64,000 nucleotides of DNA from Methylobacterium aquaticum (GTDB taxonomy: Bacteria; Pseudomonadota; Alphaproteobacteria; Rhizobiales; Beijerinckiaceae): contig NZ_CP043627.1 in NCBI RefSeq assembly GCF_016804325.1, forward strand, positions 6,851,001-6,915,000, written 5' to 3'. Below, piece by piece: positions 20,520 through 28,755 of the stretch. Each line of letters starts with the position of its first letter. Position 1 is the first letter of the stretch. The translations under genes were made by a program, and so were the position numbers. Below the pieces are notes generated by a model. That model had not been told where the DNA came from, did not search any database, and saw nothing but the letters and a program-made list of their open reading frames with translations.

Positions 20520-21056
20520 ATGTCCCGCCCCCTCCTCGCCGCCGCGTTCCTCCTCGTCGCCGGCGTCAGCGCCGGATCGGCGCAGGATGCGAGCGGTCTC
20601 AAGCCGGTCCCCGGCACGCCCGCCACCCTGAACAACGACCTGCGGCCGACCTTCGTCGCCCAGGAGCCGAGCGACCTCATGGCCTCGAAGATGATCGGCC
20701 AGAGCATCGTCAACGGCGCCAACGAGACGATCGGCTCCGTCGCCGACATCGTGCTCGGGCCCGACCTGGCGGTGAAGTCCTACGTCGTCGGCGTCGGCGG
20801 CTTCCTGGGGCTGGGCACCAAGTACGTCTCGGTGGCGAAGGAGGCCCTTCAGGTCACCCGGGTCGACGACAAGACCCTCAAGGCGGTGATCAACACCGAC
20901 AAGGATCAGCTCCGCGCCGCGCCGGAATACGTCTATCTCGGTCAGCAGCCCTCGAAGGCGGAGACCACGAAGTCCGGCGCACAGGCGACCGACACCTCGA
21001 AATCCGACGTTCCCGCCTCGACCGGCACCACGACGACCCAGCCGGCGCAGCAGTAA
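20520..21056 (+). CDS. Secreted PRC-barrel domain protein
   Basis: A 178-residue protein with a clear signal peptide (about 1-22, cleavage near GSAQDA). One PRC-barrel domain (about 58-125) is seen as MIGQSIVNGANETIGSVADI, read in part, then VKSYVVGVGGFLGLGTKYVSV. The Thr/Ser-rich tail (about 145-178) looks disordered. PRC-barrel proteins bind partners or membranes; exported ones are frequent in this group and have no assigned role. It stands between hslO and a LysE-type exporter on the same strand. A paralogous, non-secreted PRC protein lies at 51152-51586. Confidence 0.88.
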   Translation: MSRPLLAAAFLLVAGVSAGSAQDASGLKPVPGTPATLNNDLRPTFVAQEPSDLMASKMIGQSIVNGANETIGSVADIVLGPDLAVKSYVVGVGGFLGLGTKYVSVAKEALQVTRVDDKTLKAVINTDKDQLRAAPEYVYLGQQPSKAETTKSGAQATDTSKSDVPASTGTTTTQPAQQ

Positions 21057-21126
21057 TCCTTTTGCCTGGTGGGGCGGCGGCCTGCGTGGCACGCTGCCGT
21101 CCGGTTCGAACCCGGAACGCCCCGCC

Positions 21127-21738
21127 ATGCCCCTCGACCTCTATCTCGGCTTCGTCGCCGCCACCCTCGTCCTGATTCTGATCCCGGGTCCGAACGTCGC
21201 CCTCATCGTCGCCAACAGCGTGGCCCACGGCACCCGCTACGGTCTCGTGACGGTGGCGGGGACGAGCGTGGCCTTGACGATCCAGCTCGCGCTCACCGTC
21301 GCCGGCCTCTCGGCGATGCTGAGCCTCATGGCGACATGGTTCGAGGTGCTGCGCTGGCTCGGCGTCGCCTACCTCGCCTGGCTCGCGATCCGCGCCTGGC
21401 GGGCGCCTGCGACCGACCTCGCGCAGACCGCGCCGGAGCCCCGGGCGGTCCGGGCGATCGCGCTGCGCGGCTTCCTCGTCGCGCTCACCAACCCGAAGAC
21501 CTTGCTGTTCTTCGGCGCCTTCCTGCCGCAATTCGTCAGCCCGGACGCGGCGCCCCTCGGCCAGTTGACGCTGCTCGCCGCGACCTTCCTGGTTCTGGCG
21601 ATCGGCGGCGACGCGGTCTGGGCGGCGTTGGCCGGCCGGGCCCGGATCGTGCTGGCGCGCGGGCGGTGGCGCAGCCGACTGACCGGCGGGTTGCTGATGG
21701 GCGCGGGCGTCGGGTTGGCGCTGGCGCGGCGGCCGTGA
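21127..21738 (+). CDS. LysE/RhtB-family amino acid exporter
   Basis: A 203-residue inner-membrane protein with about six hydrophobic segments. The family start is visible as GFVAATLVLILIPGPN, followed by YGLVTVAGTSVAL and the central FLVALTNPKTLLFFGAFLPQF block. These proteins export amino acids or homoserine lactones; the substrate cannot be told from sequence. It sits near argE and the arg cluster, which makes arginine or lysine possible but unproven. It converges with argE across a very long perfect palindrome. Confidence 0.9.
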   Translation: MPLDLYLGFVAATLVLILIPGPNVALIVANSVAHGTRYGLVTVAGTSVALTIQLALTVAGLSAMLSLMATWFEVLRWLGVAYLAWLAIRAWRAPATDLAQTAPEPRAVRAIALRGFLVALTNPKTLLFFGAFLPQFVSPDAAPLGQLTLLAATFLVLAIGGDAVWAALAGRARIVLARGRWRSRLTGGLLMGAGVGLALARRP

Positions 21739-21774
21739 GGTGGAACTGAACAGCTCCCCGGCTTTGAAAGTAAA

Positions 21775-21836
21775 GCGCGTCCCCCTCTCCAGGCGATACC
21801 GGGCTTGTCCGGTATCGCCTGGAGAGGGGGACGCGC
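21775..21836. terminator. Perfect 28-bp inverted repeat between lysE-type gene and argE
   Basis: The 28-bp arms 21775-21802 and 21809-21836 are exact reverse complements around the 6-nt loop GCTTGT. The arm begins GCGCGTCCCCCTCTCC. It separates two convergent genes and has only a short AT-rich stretch (TAAAATT) on the right. Termination in both directions is inferred. It does not match R1-R4. Confidence 0.75.
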
Positions 21837-21883
21837 GACTAAAATTGACAGCAACAATCAATTTGAATGAGGGTCATCGACCC

Positions 21884-23068
21884 TCACACCGGACTCCACC
21901 CCGCCGCGCAGTCCCGCACCAGCTGCCGCAGAAACATCTCCCCCGCCTCCAAAGCCGCGAGCGTGATGTACTCGTCCGGCTGGTGGGCCTGGTCGATCGA
22001 GCCGGGGCCGCAGACCACGGTCGGCAGGCCGGCGAGCTGGAAGCGGCCGGCCTCGGTGGCGTAGGGCACCGTGATGGTATGGTTGCGGCCGGCGAGCCGC
22101 AGGGCCAGGCGCTCGGCCGGGGAGCCGGGCTCGGGCGCCAGCCCCGGCACCGCCGCATCCTCCTCGGTCTCGACACGGCCGTAATCGCCGAACCGGTTGA
22201 GCCGCTCGCGGGTCACCCGCTCGACCTCCCGTTCGAACAGGGCCGGGATCTCGTCGCGCGGAAGATCCGGCAGGCCGCGGAACTCCCACTGGAACTCGCA
22301 GGTCTTGGGCAGGATGTTGCGCGCGGTGCCGCCGCCGATCACCCCGACATGCACCGTGGTGTAGGCCGGATCGAACCGGCCGCTCGCATCGCCCTTGGCC
22401 GCCACCTGGTCGGCGATGCGGTTGAGCCCGGCCACCAGCTCGGCCGCCGCCATCACCGCGTTGGCGCCGAGCGCGGGCTTGGAGGAATGCGCCTCGTGGC
22501 CGTGGACGGTGGTGCGGTAGGTGTAAATGCTCTTGTGGGCGTCGGCCACGTCGAGGTCGGTCGGCTCGCCGACGATCACCGCGCCCGGCCGCGGCAGATC
22601 CTTGCCGAAGCGGGCGATCACGTCGACGACGCCGAGGCAGGTCAGCTCCTCGTCGTAGGAGAGCAGGATGTGGATCGGCGTCTTGAGGTCGGCCGCCAGC
22701 ATCTCCGGCACCAGGGCGAGGCAGAGCGCGTCGAAACCCTTCATGTCGACGGCGCCGCGGCCATAGGCCCGGCCGTCGGCGATGCGCAAGGTATAGGGAT
22801 CGCTGGTCCAGTTCTGCCCGGCCACCGGCACCACGTCGGTATGGCCCGACAGCACCACGCCGCCATCCCGCATCGGCCCGATCGTGGCGAAGAGCGCTGC
22901 CTTGTCGCCGGTCTCGTTGGGGGCGACGATATAGGGCACGCCCCAGGCGTCGAGGTACTCGCCCACCCACGCGATCAGCGGCAGGTTCGACTTCTGGCTC
23001 TCGGTGTCGAATGAGACCAGCCGGGCGAGGAGTTCGAGCGGGGTCAGGCGGGGGCCGGTCTTGGTCAT
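21884..23068 (-). CDS. argE: Acetylornithine deacetylase
   Basis: A 394-residue M20-family zinc hydrolase that releases ornithine from N-acetylornithine. Metal-site motifs are SGHTDVVPV (His and Asp), GRGAVDMKGF (Asp), YDEELTC (paired Glu) and GEPTD. The C-terminal CGPGSIDQAHQPDEY carries the last zinc His. Its start has no strong ribosome binding site. With argD and argF nearby, three steps of arginine synthesis are encoded in about 6 kb, though argE is on the other strand. Confidence 0.94.
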   Translation of the reverse strand: MTKTGPRLTPLELLARLVSFDTESQKSNLPLIAWVGEYLDAWGVPYIVAPNETGDKAALFATIGPMRDGGVVLSGHTDVVPVAGQNWTSDPYTLRIADGRAYGRGAVDMKGFDALCLALVPEMLAADLKTPIHILLSYDEELTCLGVVDVIARFGKDLPRPGAVIVGEPTDLDVADAHKSIYTYRTTVHGHEAHSSKPALGANAVMAAAELVAGLNRIADQVAAKGDASGRFDPAYTTVHVGVIGGGTARNILPKTCEFQWEFRGLPDLPRDEIPALFEREVERVTRERLNRFGDYGRVETEEDAAVPGLAPEPGSPAERLALRLAGRNHTITVPYATEAGRFQLAGLPTVVCGPGSIDQAHQPDEYITLAALEAGEMFLRQLVRDCAAGWSPV

Positions 23069-23667
23069 CGGGGCGGGCTATCTCGCGCAAACAGGACGGT
23101 AGTGCCGGTCTTAGCGCAAGCTCAAGACGCCCGACAGCCGCTCCGGTGCAGGGTTCCCCAGACGCCGGAGCACGCATCAGCGCACGGTCCGACGAAGCCG
23201 ATGCCGGGTCGCCGCAGAATATACGGCACCATCAACGGCCTGGACGGTTCGGTCGCGGAGCGTGATGGTGCGGGGCACTCGTGGACACGGACGGGTCGTC
23301 TGTCACGCTTTGCAGATGGCCTCGCAGGGGCGAGCCTGCGAAGGCCGTAAGGCGACGTGCGAAGTTTTTCGGCTGCGGCAAAGTCGGCAGGGTGTTGTTC
23401 GCTTCACTCGCGCGGGAAGACTGCACCCTCAAATCCCGTGATCGAACATCCAAGAGAAATCTGTTGGACGTCACATCAACCCGTCACAGGCCTTTTGCGG
23501 TCCCTCGCGGTTGAAACCAGTCCGCGAAACGCCGTCGCGATGTCTGCCCGGGACGGCGATTGTCCAAGCGGCCTGGATGGGAAGGCCCGCGGAGCGGAGC
23601 GTCCACGCTGGTTCCGGTCCCGTCGCGCGAGCCTGATGACGGCCTCGCGCGACGATGTCCGGCGGCG
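23069..23667. other. 600-bp intergenic region with one decayed R1 repeat
   Basis: No frame here has family features, a convincing start or a ribosome binding site. The only structure I see is a degenerate R1 repeat (about 23187-23244). The remaining sequence has lower codon-like bias than the flanks. Confidence 0.5.
23187..23244 (-). repeat. R1 dispersed repeat, copy D (degenerate)
   Basis: Read on the minus strand it follows the R1 tail, CCTTTGATTTTGCC-like then GACG-CCGG-ATCC-like with many changes. It shares CCGACGAAG and GTCGCCGCAGAAT with the consensus in reverse orientation. No hairpin half is recognisable. Confidence 0.6.
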
Positions 23668-24426
23668 TCAGCCGTCGAGCATCACCGTGCCGGCATGTCC
23701 CATCGCCGAGCGGGTGAGCCGGTCGGCCCCGAGCTCGCCGCCGGAATAACCGAGGAGTTCGGCGAGCTTGTCGCGGGCGCGGCAGACCCGGCTCTTCACC
23801 GTGCCGACCTTGCACTGCATCAGCGCGGCGGCATCCTCGTAGGACAGGTCGCCGACGGCGACCAGCATCAGCGCCTCGCGCTGCTCGGCCACCAGCTTGT
23901 TGAGCGCGGCCTGGAGATCCTGCACGTCGAGGCGGTCACCCTGGTTGGGCGCGGAGGTCAGGCGGGCCGAGTACACGCCCTCGCCGTCCTCGACCTCGCG
24001 GGAGCGCTTGCGGTGCTCCGAATAGAAGGCGTTGCGCATGATCGTGAACAGCCACGCGCTGAGATTGGTGCCGTGCTCGAACCGGTCGCGGTTCTGCCAG
24101 GCCTTCAGCATCGTGTCCTGCACCAGATCGTCGGCCCGGGCCGGGTTGGCGGTCAGGGTCAGGGCGAAGCGGCGCAAGGCCGGCGCCGCCGCGAGCAGGT
24201 CCTCGCGGAACCGGTCCTCCTTGGGCGCGCCGAGGGCGGCGAGCGCCAGGTCCAGCCGGCTGAGCAGCTCCGAGAAGGCATCGGGCGCCGCCTCGTCCTC
24301 GACCGCCGCGTAATGGGCGCGAAGCCGCTCGCCGAGGTGCTCCTGCACCGACAGGGGCAGGGCCGGGGCGGTCTTCGGAAGGCCGGGGGGCATCTGGGTC
24401 ATCGGGTCGTTCGGCTGGCGCGGCAT
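23668..24426 (-). CDS. ECF sigma factor, EcfG-like (general stress response)
   Basis: A protein of about 252 residues with sigma region 2 (ADDLVQDTMLKAWQNRDRFEHG, read in part, then NLSAWLFTIMRNAFYSEHRKR) and region 4 (LSYEDAAALMQCKVGTVKSR). The pattern YSEHRKRSREVEDGEG and the long N-terminal extension of about 75 residues resemble EcfG-type sigma factors, which drive the alphaproteobacterial general stress response and are released by PhyR from NepR. Neither partner is seen here. The start is uncertain: ATG at 24426 or 24402. A candidate EcfG-type promoter lies in front of the csbD gene at 25246, in the same cluster. Confidence 0.85.
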   Translation of the reverse strand: MPRQPNDPMTQMPPGLPKTAPALPLSVQEHLGERLRAHYAAVEDEAAPDAFSELLSRLDLALAALGAPKEDRFREDLLAAAPALRRFALTLTANPARADDLVQDTMLKAWQNRDRFEHGTNLSAWLFTIMRNAFYSEHRKRSREVEDGEGVYSARLTSAPNQGDRLDVQDLQAALNKLVAEQREALMLVAVGDLSYEDAAALMQCKVGTVKSRVCRARDKLAELLGYSGGELGADRLTRSAMGHAGTVMLDG

Positions 24427-24540
24427 CGTGCGCAAGCTAGACCATAAGCCTCCCGGAGGCGAGGCCGAACCGGCCCTGCCATCGATGCAGCGCAACAAAG
24501 GGGCCGCCGCGTGGCCGCGGCGGCACTCCGGGCCCTCGCG

Positions 24541-24912
24541 TCAGTGGCGGCCCTTCAGCAGCCAGCCGGCGACGAAGGCGAGGCCGGCCACCGCGACGAG
24601 CGTCTCGGTCGGGTGCGATTCGGCCCGGCGCAGGGCGGACCGGCCGCGGTGGCGCGCCTCGCCATAGGCCTCGCGCCCGCGCGCATAGGCGTGGCGGCCC
24701 CGCGTCTCGATCTCGCGGGCAAGCGCCGCTCCGTCATGCGACAGATCCTCGGCGACCTCCCGGCCGCGGCCATAGGCGTATTGGGCGCCGCCCAGGACCT
24801 GGTTCACCGCGCCTTCCGCCTGCGGCCGGGCCCGGCCGGCGACGGCGCCGAGGGCGGTCTGGCCGCGGCCCTTGAGGTGGCGCAATCCACCCTCGATCTG
24901 GTCCCTGTTCAT
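24541..24912 (-). CDS. CsbD-like protein with C-terminal membrane anchor
   Basis: A 123-residue protein. The N-terminal part resembles CsbD (MNRDQIEGGLRHLKGRGQ), the middle is a charged amphipathic stretch with YARGREAYG-type repeats, and the end is a hydrophobic segment with a short basic tail (ETLVAVAGLAFVAGWLLKGR), as in ElaB/YqjD-type ribosome or membrane anchors. AAGGAG precedes the ATG at 24912. It is in the sigma factor and csbD group and is similar in plan to the protein at 39071-39415. Stress-related function is inferred from the family. Confidence 0.78.
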   Translation of the reverse strand: MNRDQIEGGLRHLKGRGQTALGAVAGRARPQAEGAVNQVLGGAQYAYGRGREVAEDLSHDGAALAREIETRGRHAYARGREAYGEARHRGRSALRRAESHPTETLVAVAGLAFVAGWLLKGRH

Positions 24913-24956
24913 CACGATCTCCTTGGCAAGAGGAACAAGACGCAACTTCGCGAAAG

Positions 24957-24996
24957 AAAAAAGGCCGGATCCCGCGCGATCCGCGAGAAACCGGCC
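24957..24996 (-). terminator. Rho-independent terminator after csbD
   Basis: Read on the minus strand, GGGCCGG and CCGGCC close a GC-rich stem with an imperfect inner part, followed directly by TTTTTTCTTTC. It lies between the two CsbD genes, so the upstream one (25043-25246) ends here. Confidence 0.75.
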
Positions 24997-25042
24997 CGAT
25001 GATTCGCGAGTTGGGGCCGGCGCAGGCCGGCCCGCACCGCGC

Positions 25043-25246
25043 TCAGATCTTGCTCTTCACCGTGTCGGCGGCATTCTTGATGCCGTCCTTGACGTCGCCG
25101 GTGGTCTTCTGGGCCTCGCCCTTCAGCTCCTGGGCCTTGCCCTCGGCCTGCAGCTTCTCGTTGCCGGTGGCGCTGCCGATACCCTGCTTGATGTTGCCGA
25201 CGGCTTCGTTGGCCAGGCCCTTGATCTTGTCGGTGGTGCTGCTCAT
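25043..25246 (-). CDS. CsbD family stress protein
   Basis: A 67-residue protein that matches CsbD over its whole length: KIKGLANEAVGNIKQGIG and LQAEGKAQELKGEAQ, ending in KSKI. CsbD proteins are small, hydrophilic and abundant under general stress, with no known biochemical activity. GAGGAGC precedes the ATG. A GGAAC-N16-GGTT element 48-72 bp upstream resembles an EcfG promoter, and the neighbouring gene encodes an EcfG-like sigma factor, so direct control is plausible. Confidence 0.93.
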   Translation of the reverse strand: MSSTTDKIKGLANEAVGNIKQGIGSATGNEKLQAEGKAQELKGEAQKTTGDVKDGIKNAADTVKSKI

Positions 25247-25293
25247 GGGAAGCTCCTCGTCTCTTGCAGTTCAGCGACTGCTCAGGTCTGAAG

Positions 25294-25318
25294 AACCGCC
25301 GAGGCGGCGCCTTGTTCC
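25294..25318 (-). promoter_or_regulatory. Candidate EcfG-type promoter of csbD
   Basis: On the minus strand GGAAC (25318-25314) and GGTT (25297-25294) are 16 nt apart. The alphaproteobacterial EcfG consensus is GGAAC, 16-17 nt, then CGTT. The match is good but not perfect. It lies 48 bp before the csbD start. Confidence 0.55.
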
Positions 25319-25413
25319 GCTGCGACAGAGCCGGAATCCGCGTCCGGGCTGGACCGGGGCCCCGGAACCCGCTAGGTCGCGCGCCCTCCCTTGAGCTCCG
25401 GCAGAGATTCGGC

Positions 25414-26661
25414 ATGGCGGCCTGCGGCCTCGATTTCGGCACTTCGAACACCACCCTCGGCCTGATCGGGGCCGGCGGGCTCGCGCTGGCGCCGCTGGAG
25501 GGAGAGGCGGTCACGATCCCGAGCGCGATCTTCTTCCCGCCGGCCGGCGACGAGGCGATCGGCCGGGCCGCCATGGCGGCCTATGTCGAGGGCGATCCCG
25601 GGCGGCTGATGCGCAGCCTCAAATCGGTGCTCGGCTCCTCGCTCCTCGACGAGACCACCCCGGTCGGGCGCCGGCGGCTGTCGTTCCGGGCGGTGATCGC
25701 CCGCTACCTCGCCGCCGTGAAGGCGCGGGCGGAGGACAAGGCGGGCGAGGCCCTGACCCGGGTGGTCCATGGCCGCCCGGTCCACTTCGTCGACGGCGAC
25801 GCGGAAGGCGACCGCCGCGCCGAGGAGGCGCTTGCCGGCATCGCCCGGGAGGTCGGCTTCACCGACGTGTCGTTCCAGTACGAGCCGATCGCCGCGGCGC
25901 TCGACTACGAGCGCGGACTGGACCGCGAGGAGGTGGCGCTGATCGCCGATATCGGCGGCGGCACCTCGGATTTCTCGGTGGTGCGCCTGAGCCCCGAACG
26001 GCACCGGGCGGTGGAGCGGGCCGGCGACATCCTGGCCAATGACGGCGTGCGGATCGGCGGCACCGATTTCGACCGGACGCTGAGCGTCGGCGAGGTGATG
26101 CCGCTCCTCGGCCTCGGCAGCCCGATGCGGCGGCCGGGCCTCGACGTGCCCTCGTCCTATTTCCACGACCTCGCCACCTGGTCGCAGATCAACCGGCTCT
26201 ACGACGGCAAGACCCTGCGCGAGCTGCGCTCGCTCCGCCGCGACGTGGCGCGGCCCGAGCTGATCGACCGCCTCGCCGCGGTGATCGAGGCCGAGCGCGG
26301 CCACACCCTGGCGATGGAGGTCGAGGAGGCCAAGATCGCCCTGTCGGAGGTCGAGCGGGTCGGCCTGCCCCTGGGCTGGGTCGAGCCGGGCCTGGAAGCC
26401 GAGATCGACCGCCCCGACCTCGCCCGCCACTCGGCCGACCTCGCCCGGCGCATCGGCGCCTGCATCACCCGCTGCCTGCGCGACGCCGCCGTGAAGCCCT
26501 CGGAGATCGACGCCCTGTTCCTCACCGGCGGCTCGACCCGCCTCGCCCCGGTCCGCGAGGCGATCCTGGCGGCGGCGCCCGAGGCCCGGGTGGTCGAGGG
26601 TGACACCTTCGGCTCGGTCGGCCTCGGGCTGACGGTGGAGGCGGCGCGGCGCTACGGCTGA
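25414..26661 (+). CDS. yegD: Hsp70-like ATPase, YegD type
   Basis: A 415-residue actin/Hsp70-fold protein with only the nucleotide-binding domain. ATPase motifs are CGLDFGTSNTTLG near the start, ADIGGGTSDFSVV in the middle and LFLTGGSTRLAPVR near the end. No substrate-binding beta domain follows, which is typical of YegD. Its client is unknown. I took the ATG at 25414 because the fold starts there. It ends 2 bp from the end of the convergent ssuA gene, with no terminator between. Confidence 0.9.
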   Translation: MAACGLDFGTSNTTLGLIGAGGLALAPLEGEAVTIPSAIFFPPAGDEAIGRAAMAAYVEGDPGRLMRSLKSVLGSSLLDETTPVGRRRLSFRAVIARYLAAVKARAEDKAGEALTRVVHGRPVHFVDGDAEGDRRAEEALAGIAREVGFTDVSFQYEPIAAALDYERGLDREEVALIADIGGGTSDFSVVRLSPERHRAVERAGDILANDGVRIGGTDFDRTLSVGEVMPLLGLGSPMRRPGLDVPSSYFHDLATWSQINRLYDGKTLRELRSLRRDVARPELIDRLAAVIEAERGHTLAMEVEEAKIALSEVERVGLPLGWVEPGLEAEIDRPDLARHSADLARRIGACITRCLRDAAVKPSEIDALFLTGGSTRLAPVREAILAAAPEARVVEGDTFGSVGLGLTVEAARRYG

Positions 26662-26663
26662 CC

Positions 26664-27650
26664 CTACTGGGTCGCCGCCGCGGCGCCGGCCCGGGTCGCC
26701 GCGTTGAACGAGGCGTCGAACACCCCCGGCGCCGCGAGCGGCCGCGGGATCAGCCCGGCGCGGTGATAGAGGTCGGCGACGCGCTGCTCGTCGGCGATCA
26801 CGCTCGCATCGATCGGCACCGGGCGGATGTCGGCCCGGCGGAAACAGGCGAGCGGCACCGCCTCGGGCAGGCCGACCAGGGCCGACCAGCGTCTGGCGAA
26901 GGCCTCCGGGTTCGCCGTGCCCCAGACCCGGGCCCGGGCCAGCCGCCGCACGAAATCCTCGAGCGCCGCCCGCTTTTCCGCGATGGCGGCGTCGCGAGCG
27001 ACCTGGAAGGTCAGGCCCGGGGTGAGCCCGCGGCCATCGGCGACGATGCGGGCCCGGCCCGAGGTCTCGAGCTGCGAGGTATAGGGCTCCCAGGTCGCCC
27101 AGGCCTCGACCGCGCCGGAGGTCAGCGCCATCTGGGCGTCGGCCGGCGGCAGGAACGACAGGGTGAGGTCGCCCTTGCCCCAGCCGGCGCGCTCGGCTTG
27201 CGCCAGGACGAGCATGTGGCCGATCGAGCCGCGCCCGGTGGCGATCCGCTTGCCCTTCAGGTCGGCGAAGCTCCTCACGCCCGAATCCGGCCGCACCAGC
27301 ACGGCGAGGCCGGCCTGGTTCTGGCGGACGGCGAAGATCGCCTTGATCGGCACTCCGGCGGCGGCCGCGAAGGTGAAGGGCGCGTCGCCGGCGATGCCGG
27401 TATCGATCGCCCCTGCATTGAGCGCTTCGAGGAGCGGCGCGGCCGCGGCGAATTCGCGCCAGTCGATCCGGTAGGGCAGGCCGTCGAGGACGCCCGCCGC
27501 CTCCATCAGGGCGCGCGAGCCGCCCTTCTGGTCGCCGACCCGCAGGACGGTTTCGGCATGGAGGGGCAAGGTGATGGCAAGGCCGGTGAGGAGGAGGGCG
27601 AGGAGAGCCGGAAGCTTCCCGCTGAGCATCTTGCGCATGCCCGGCCTCAC
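26664..27650 (-). CDS. ssuA: Sulfonate ABC transporter substrate-binding protein, SsuA-like
   Basis: A 328-residue periplasmic binding protein with an N-terminal signal (about 8-31, cut near LHAET). The family core is LRVGDQKGGSRALMEAAGVL, then IDTGIAGDAPFTFAAAAGVP and WATWEPYTSQLE. It would capture aliphatic sulfonates for uptake. No permease (SsuC) or ATPase (SsuB) gene is in this window, so the transporter would need partners elsewhere. The GTG start at 27650 overlaps the monooxygenase stop by 4 bp; an ATG at 27638 is the alternative. Confidence 0.88.
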   Translation of the reverse strand: MRPGMRKMLSGKLPALLALLLTGLAITLPLHAETVLRVGDQKGGSRALMEAAGVLDGLPYRIDWREFAAAAPLLEALNAGAIDTGIAGDAPFTFAAAAGVPIKAIFAVRQNQAGLAVLVRPDSGVRSFADLKGKRIATGRGSIGHMLVLAQAERAGWGKGDLTLSFLPPADAQMALTSGAVEAWATWEPYTSQLETSGRARIVADGRGLTPGLTFQVARDAAIAEKRAALEDFVRRLARARVWGTANPEAFARRWSALVGLPEAVPLACFRRADIRPVPIDASVIADEQRVADLYHRAGLIPRPLAAPGVFDASFNAATRAGAAAATQ

Positions 27651-28741
27651 GCGGCGGCCGGGCGGTGGGACGGCGCGCCGGCGAGATGCCGGAAGGCCGG
27701 GATCAGCTCGCGTCCGTACTGCACCGCATCCTCCAGCGGATCGAAGCCGCGGATCAGGAAGGTCGTCACCCCGAGAGCGTGGTACTCGTGCAAAGCCTCC
27801 GCCACCTGTTCGGGCGTGCCGACCAGGGCCGTGGAATTGCCCTGTGCGCCGGTCTCGGCGGCGATCGCGGTGTAGAGCCGCCCTTCGGGCCGGTCGCCTT
27901 GCGCCGCCGCCGCGAGCAGCCGGCGCGAGCCCTCGTTCTGCGGCGCCCCCGCGGGTCCGAGGCCGCGTGCGGCGCGCAGGGCCTTGGTGCGCGTCAGGAT
28001 GTCCTCCGCCCGCGCCCAGGCCGCGTCTTCCGTCGCCGCCAGGATCGGCCGGAACGACAGGCTGAAGCGGATTGTTTCTTCTCGCCCATGCGCTCGGGCG
28101 GCGGCGCGCACCCGGGCGATCGTCTCGCGCACCTGCGCCTTCGTCTCGCCCCAGAGGGCGTAGGTGTCGGCGTGCCGGCCGGCCACCGCGATGGCCGCGT
28201 CCGAGGCGCCGCCGAAATAGACCGGCAGATGCGGCTGCTGCACCGGCTTTACCGCCGAAAACCCCTTGGCGACGCGGTAATGCCGGCCCTCGTAGTCGAA
28301 CGGCTCGCGGCCGGTCCAGGAGGCCTTGAGGATGTCGAGGTATTCGGCGGTGCGCGCATAGCGCTCGTCCTTGGTGAGGGCATCGCCGTCCTGCGCCAGC
28401 TCGGCATCGTTGCCGCCGGTGATGATGTGGACGGCCGCGCGTCCATCGGTGATCTGGTCGAGGGTGGCGAGCTGGCGTGCCGCCACGGTCGGCGCCTGGA
28501 AGCCCGGCCGGTGCGCGATCATCAGGCCGATCCGCTCGGTCACCGAGGCGGCGTATTGCGCCAGCGCGAAGCTGTCCGGCGCCGTCGAGTGGAAGGCGAT
28601 CAGCACCCGGTCGAAGCCGCCAAGCTCGTGCGCCTGCGCCGCCGCCCGGAGATAGGCCCGGTCGATCACCGGCCCGGTGGGGGCGTGGATCTCCGACCCG
28701 TACTGGGCACCGACGAAGCCGATGAAGTTCACGTCCGGCAT
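27647..28741 (-). CDS. ssuD: Alkanesulfonate monooxygenase-type LLM flavin enzyme
   Basis: A 364-residue luciferase-like monooxygenase that would use FMNH2 and oxygen to release sulfite from alkanesulfonates or related organosulfur compounds. Family blocks are FDRVLIAFHSTAPDSFALAQ, RIGLMIAHRPGFQAPTVAA, and AVHIITGGNDAELAQDGD. The C-terminal GTPEQVAEALHEYHALGV is also typical. GGAGAG precedes the ATG at 28741. It lies between an acyl-CoA-dehydrogenase-like gene and ssuA, so the three form one sulfur acquisition operon. The substrate is not certain. Confidence 0.86.
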   Translation of the reverse strand: MPDVNFIGFVGAQYGSEIHAPTGPVIDRAYLRAAAQAHELGGFDRVLIAFHSTAPDSFALAQYAASVTERIGLMIAHRPGFQAPTVAARQLATLDQITDGRAAVHIITGGNDAELAQDGDALTKDERYARTAEYLDILKASWTGREPFDYEGRHYRVAKGFSAVKPVQQPHLPVYFGGASDAAIAVAGRHADTYALWGETKAQVRETIARVRAAARAHGREETIRFSLSFRPILAATEDAAWARAEDILTRTKALRAARGLGPAGAPQNEGSRRLLAAAAQGDRPEGRLYTAIAAETGAQGNSTALVGTPEQVAEALHEYHALGVTTFLIRGFDPLEDAVQYGRELIPAFRHLAGAPSHRPAAA

Positions 28742-28755
28742 GGACAACTCTCCTC

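Noticed and set aside
23232..23474. Small reverse frame in the 23.1-23.7 kb gap
   Set aside because: No ribosome binding site, no family resemblance, and irregular codon use. I treat the region as intergenic.
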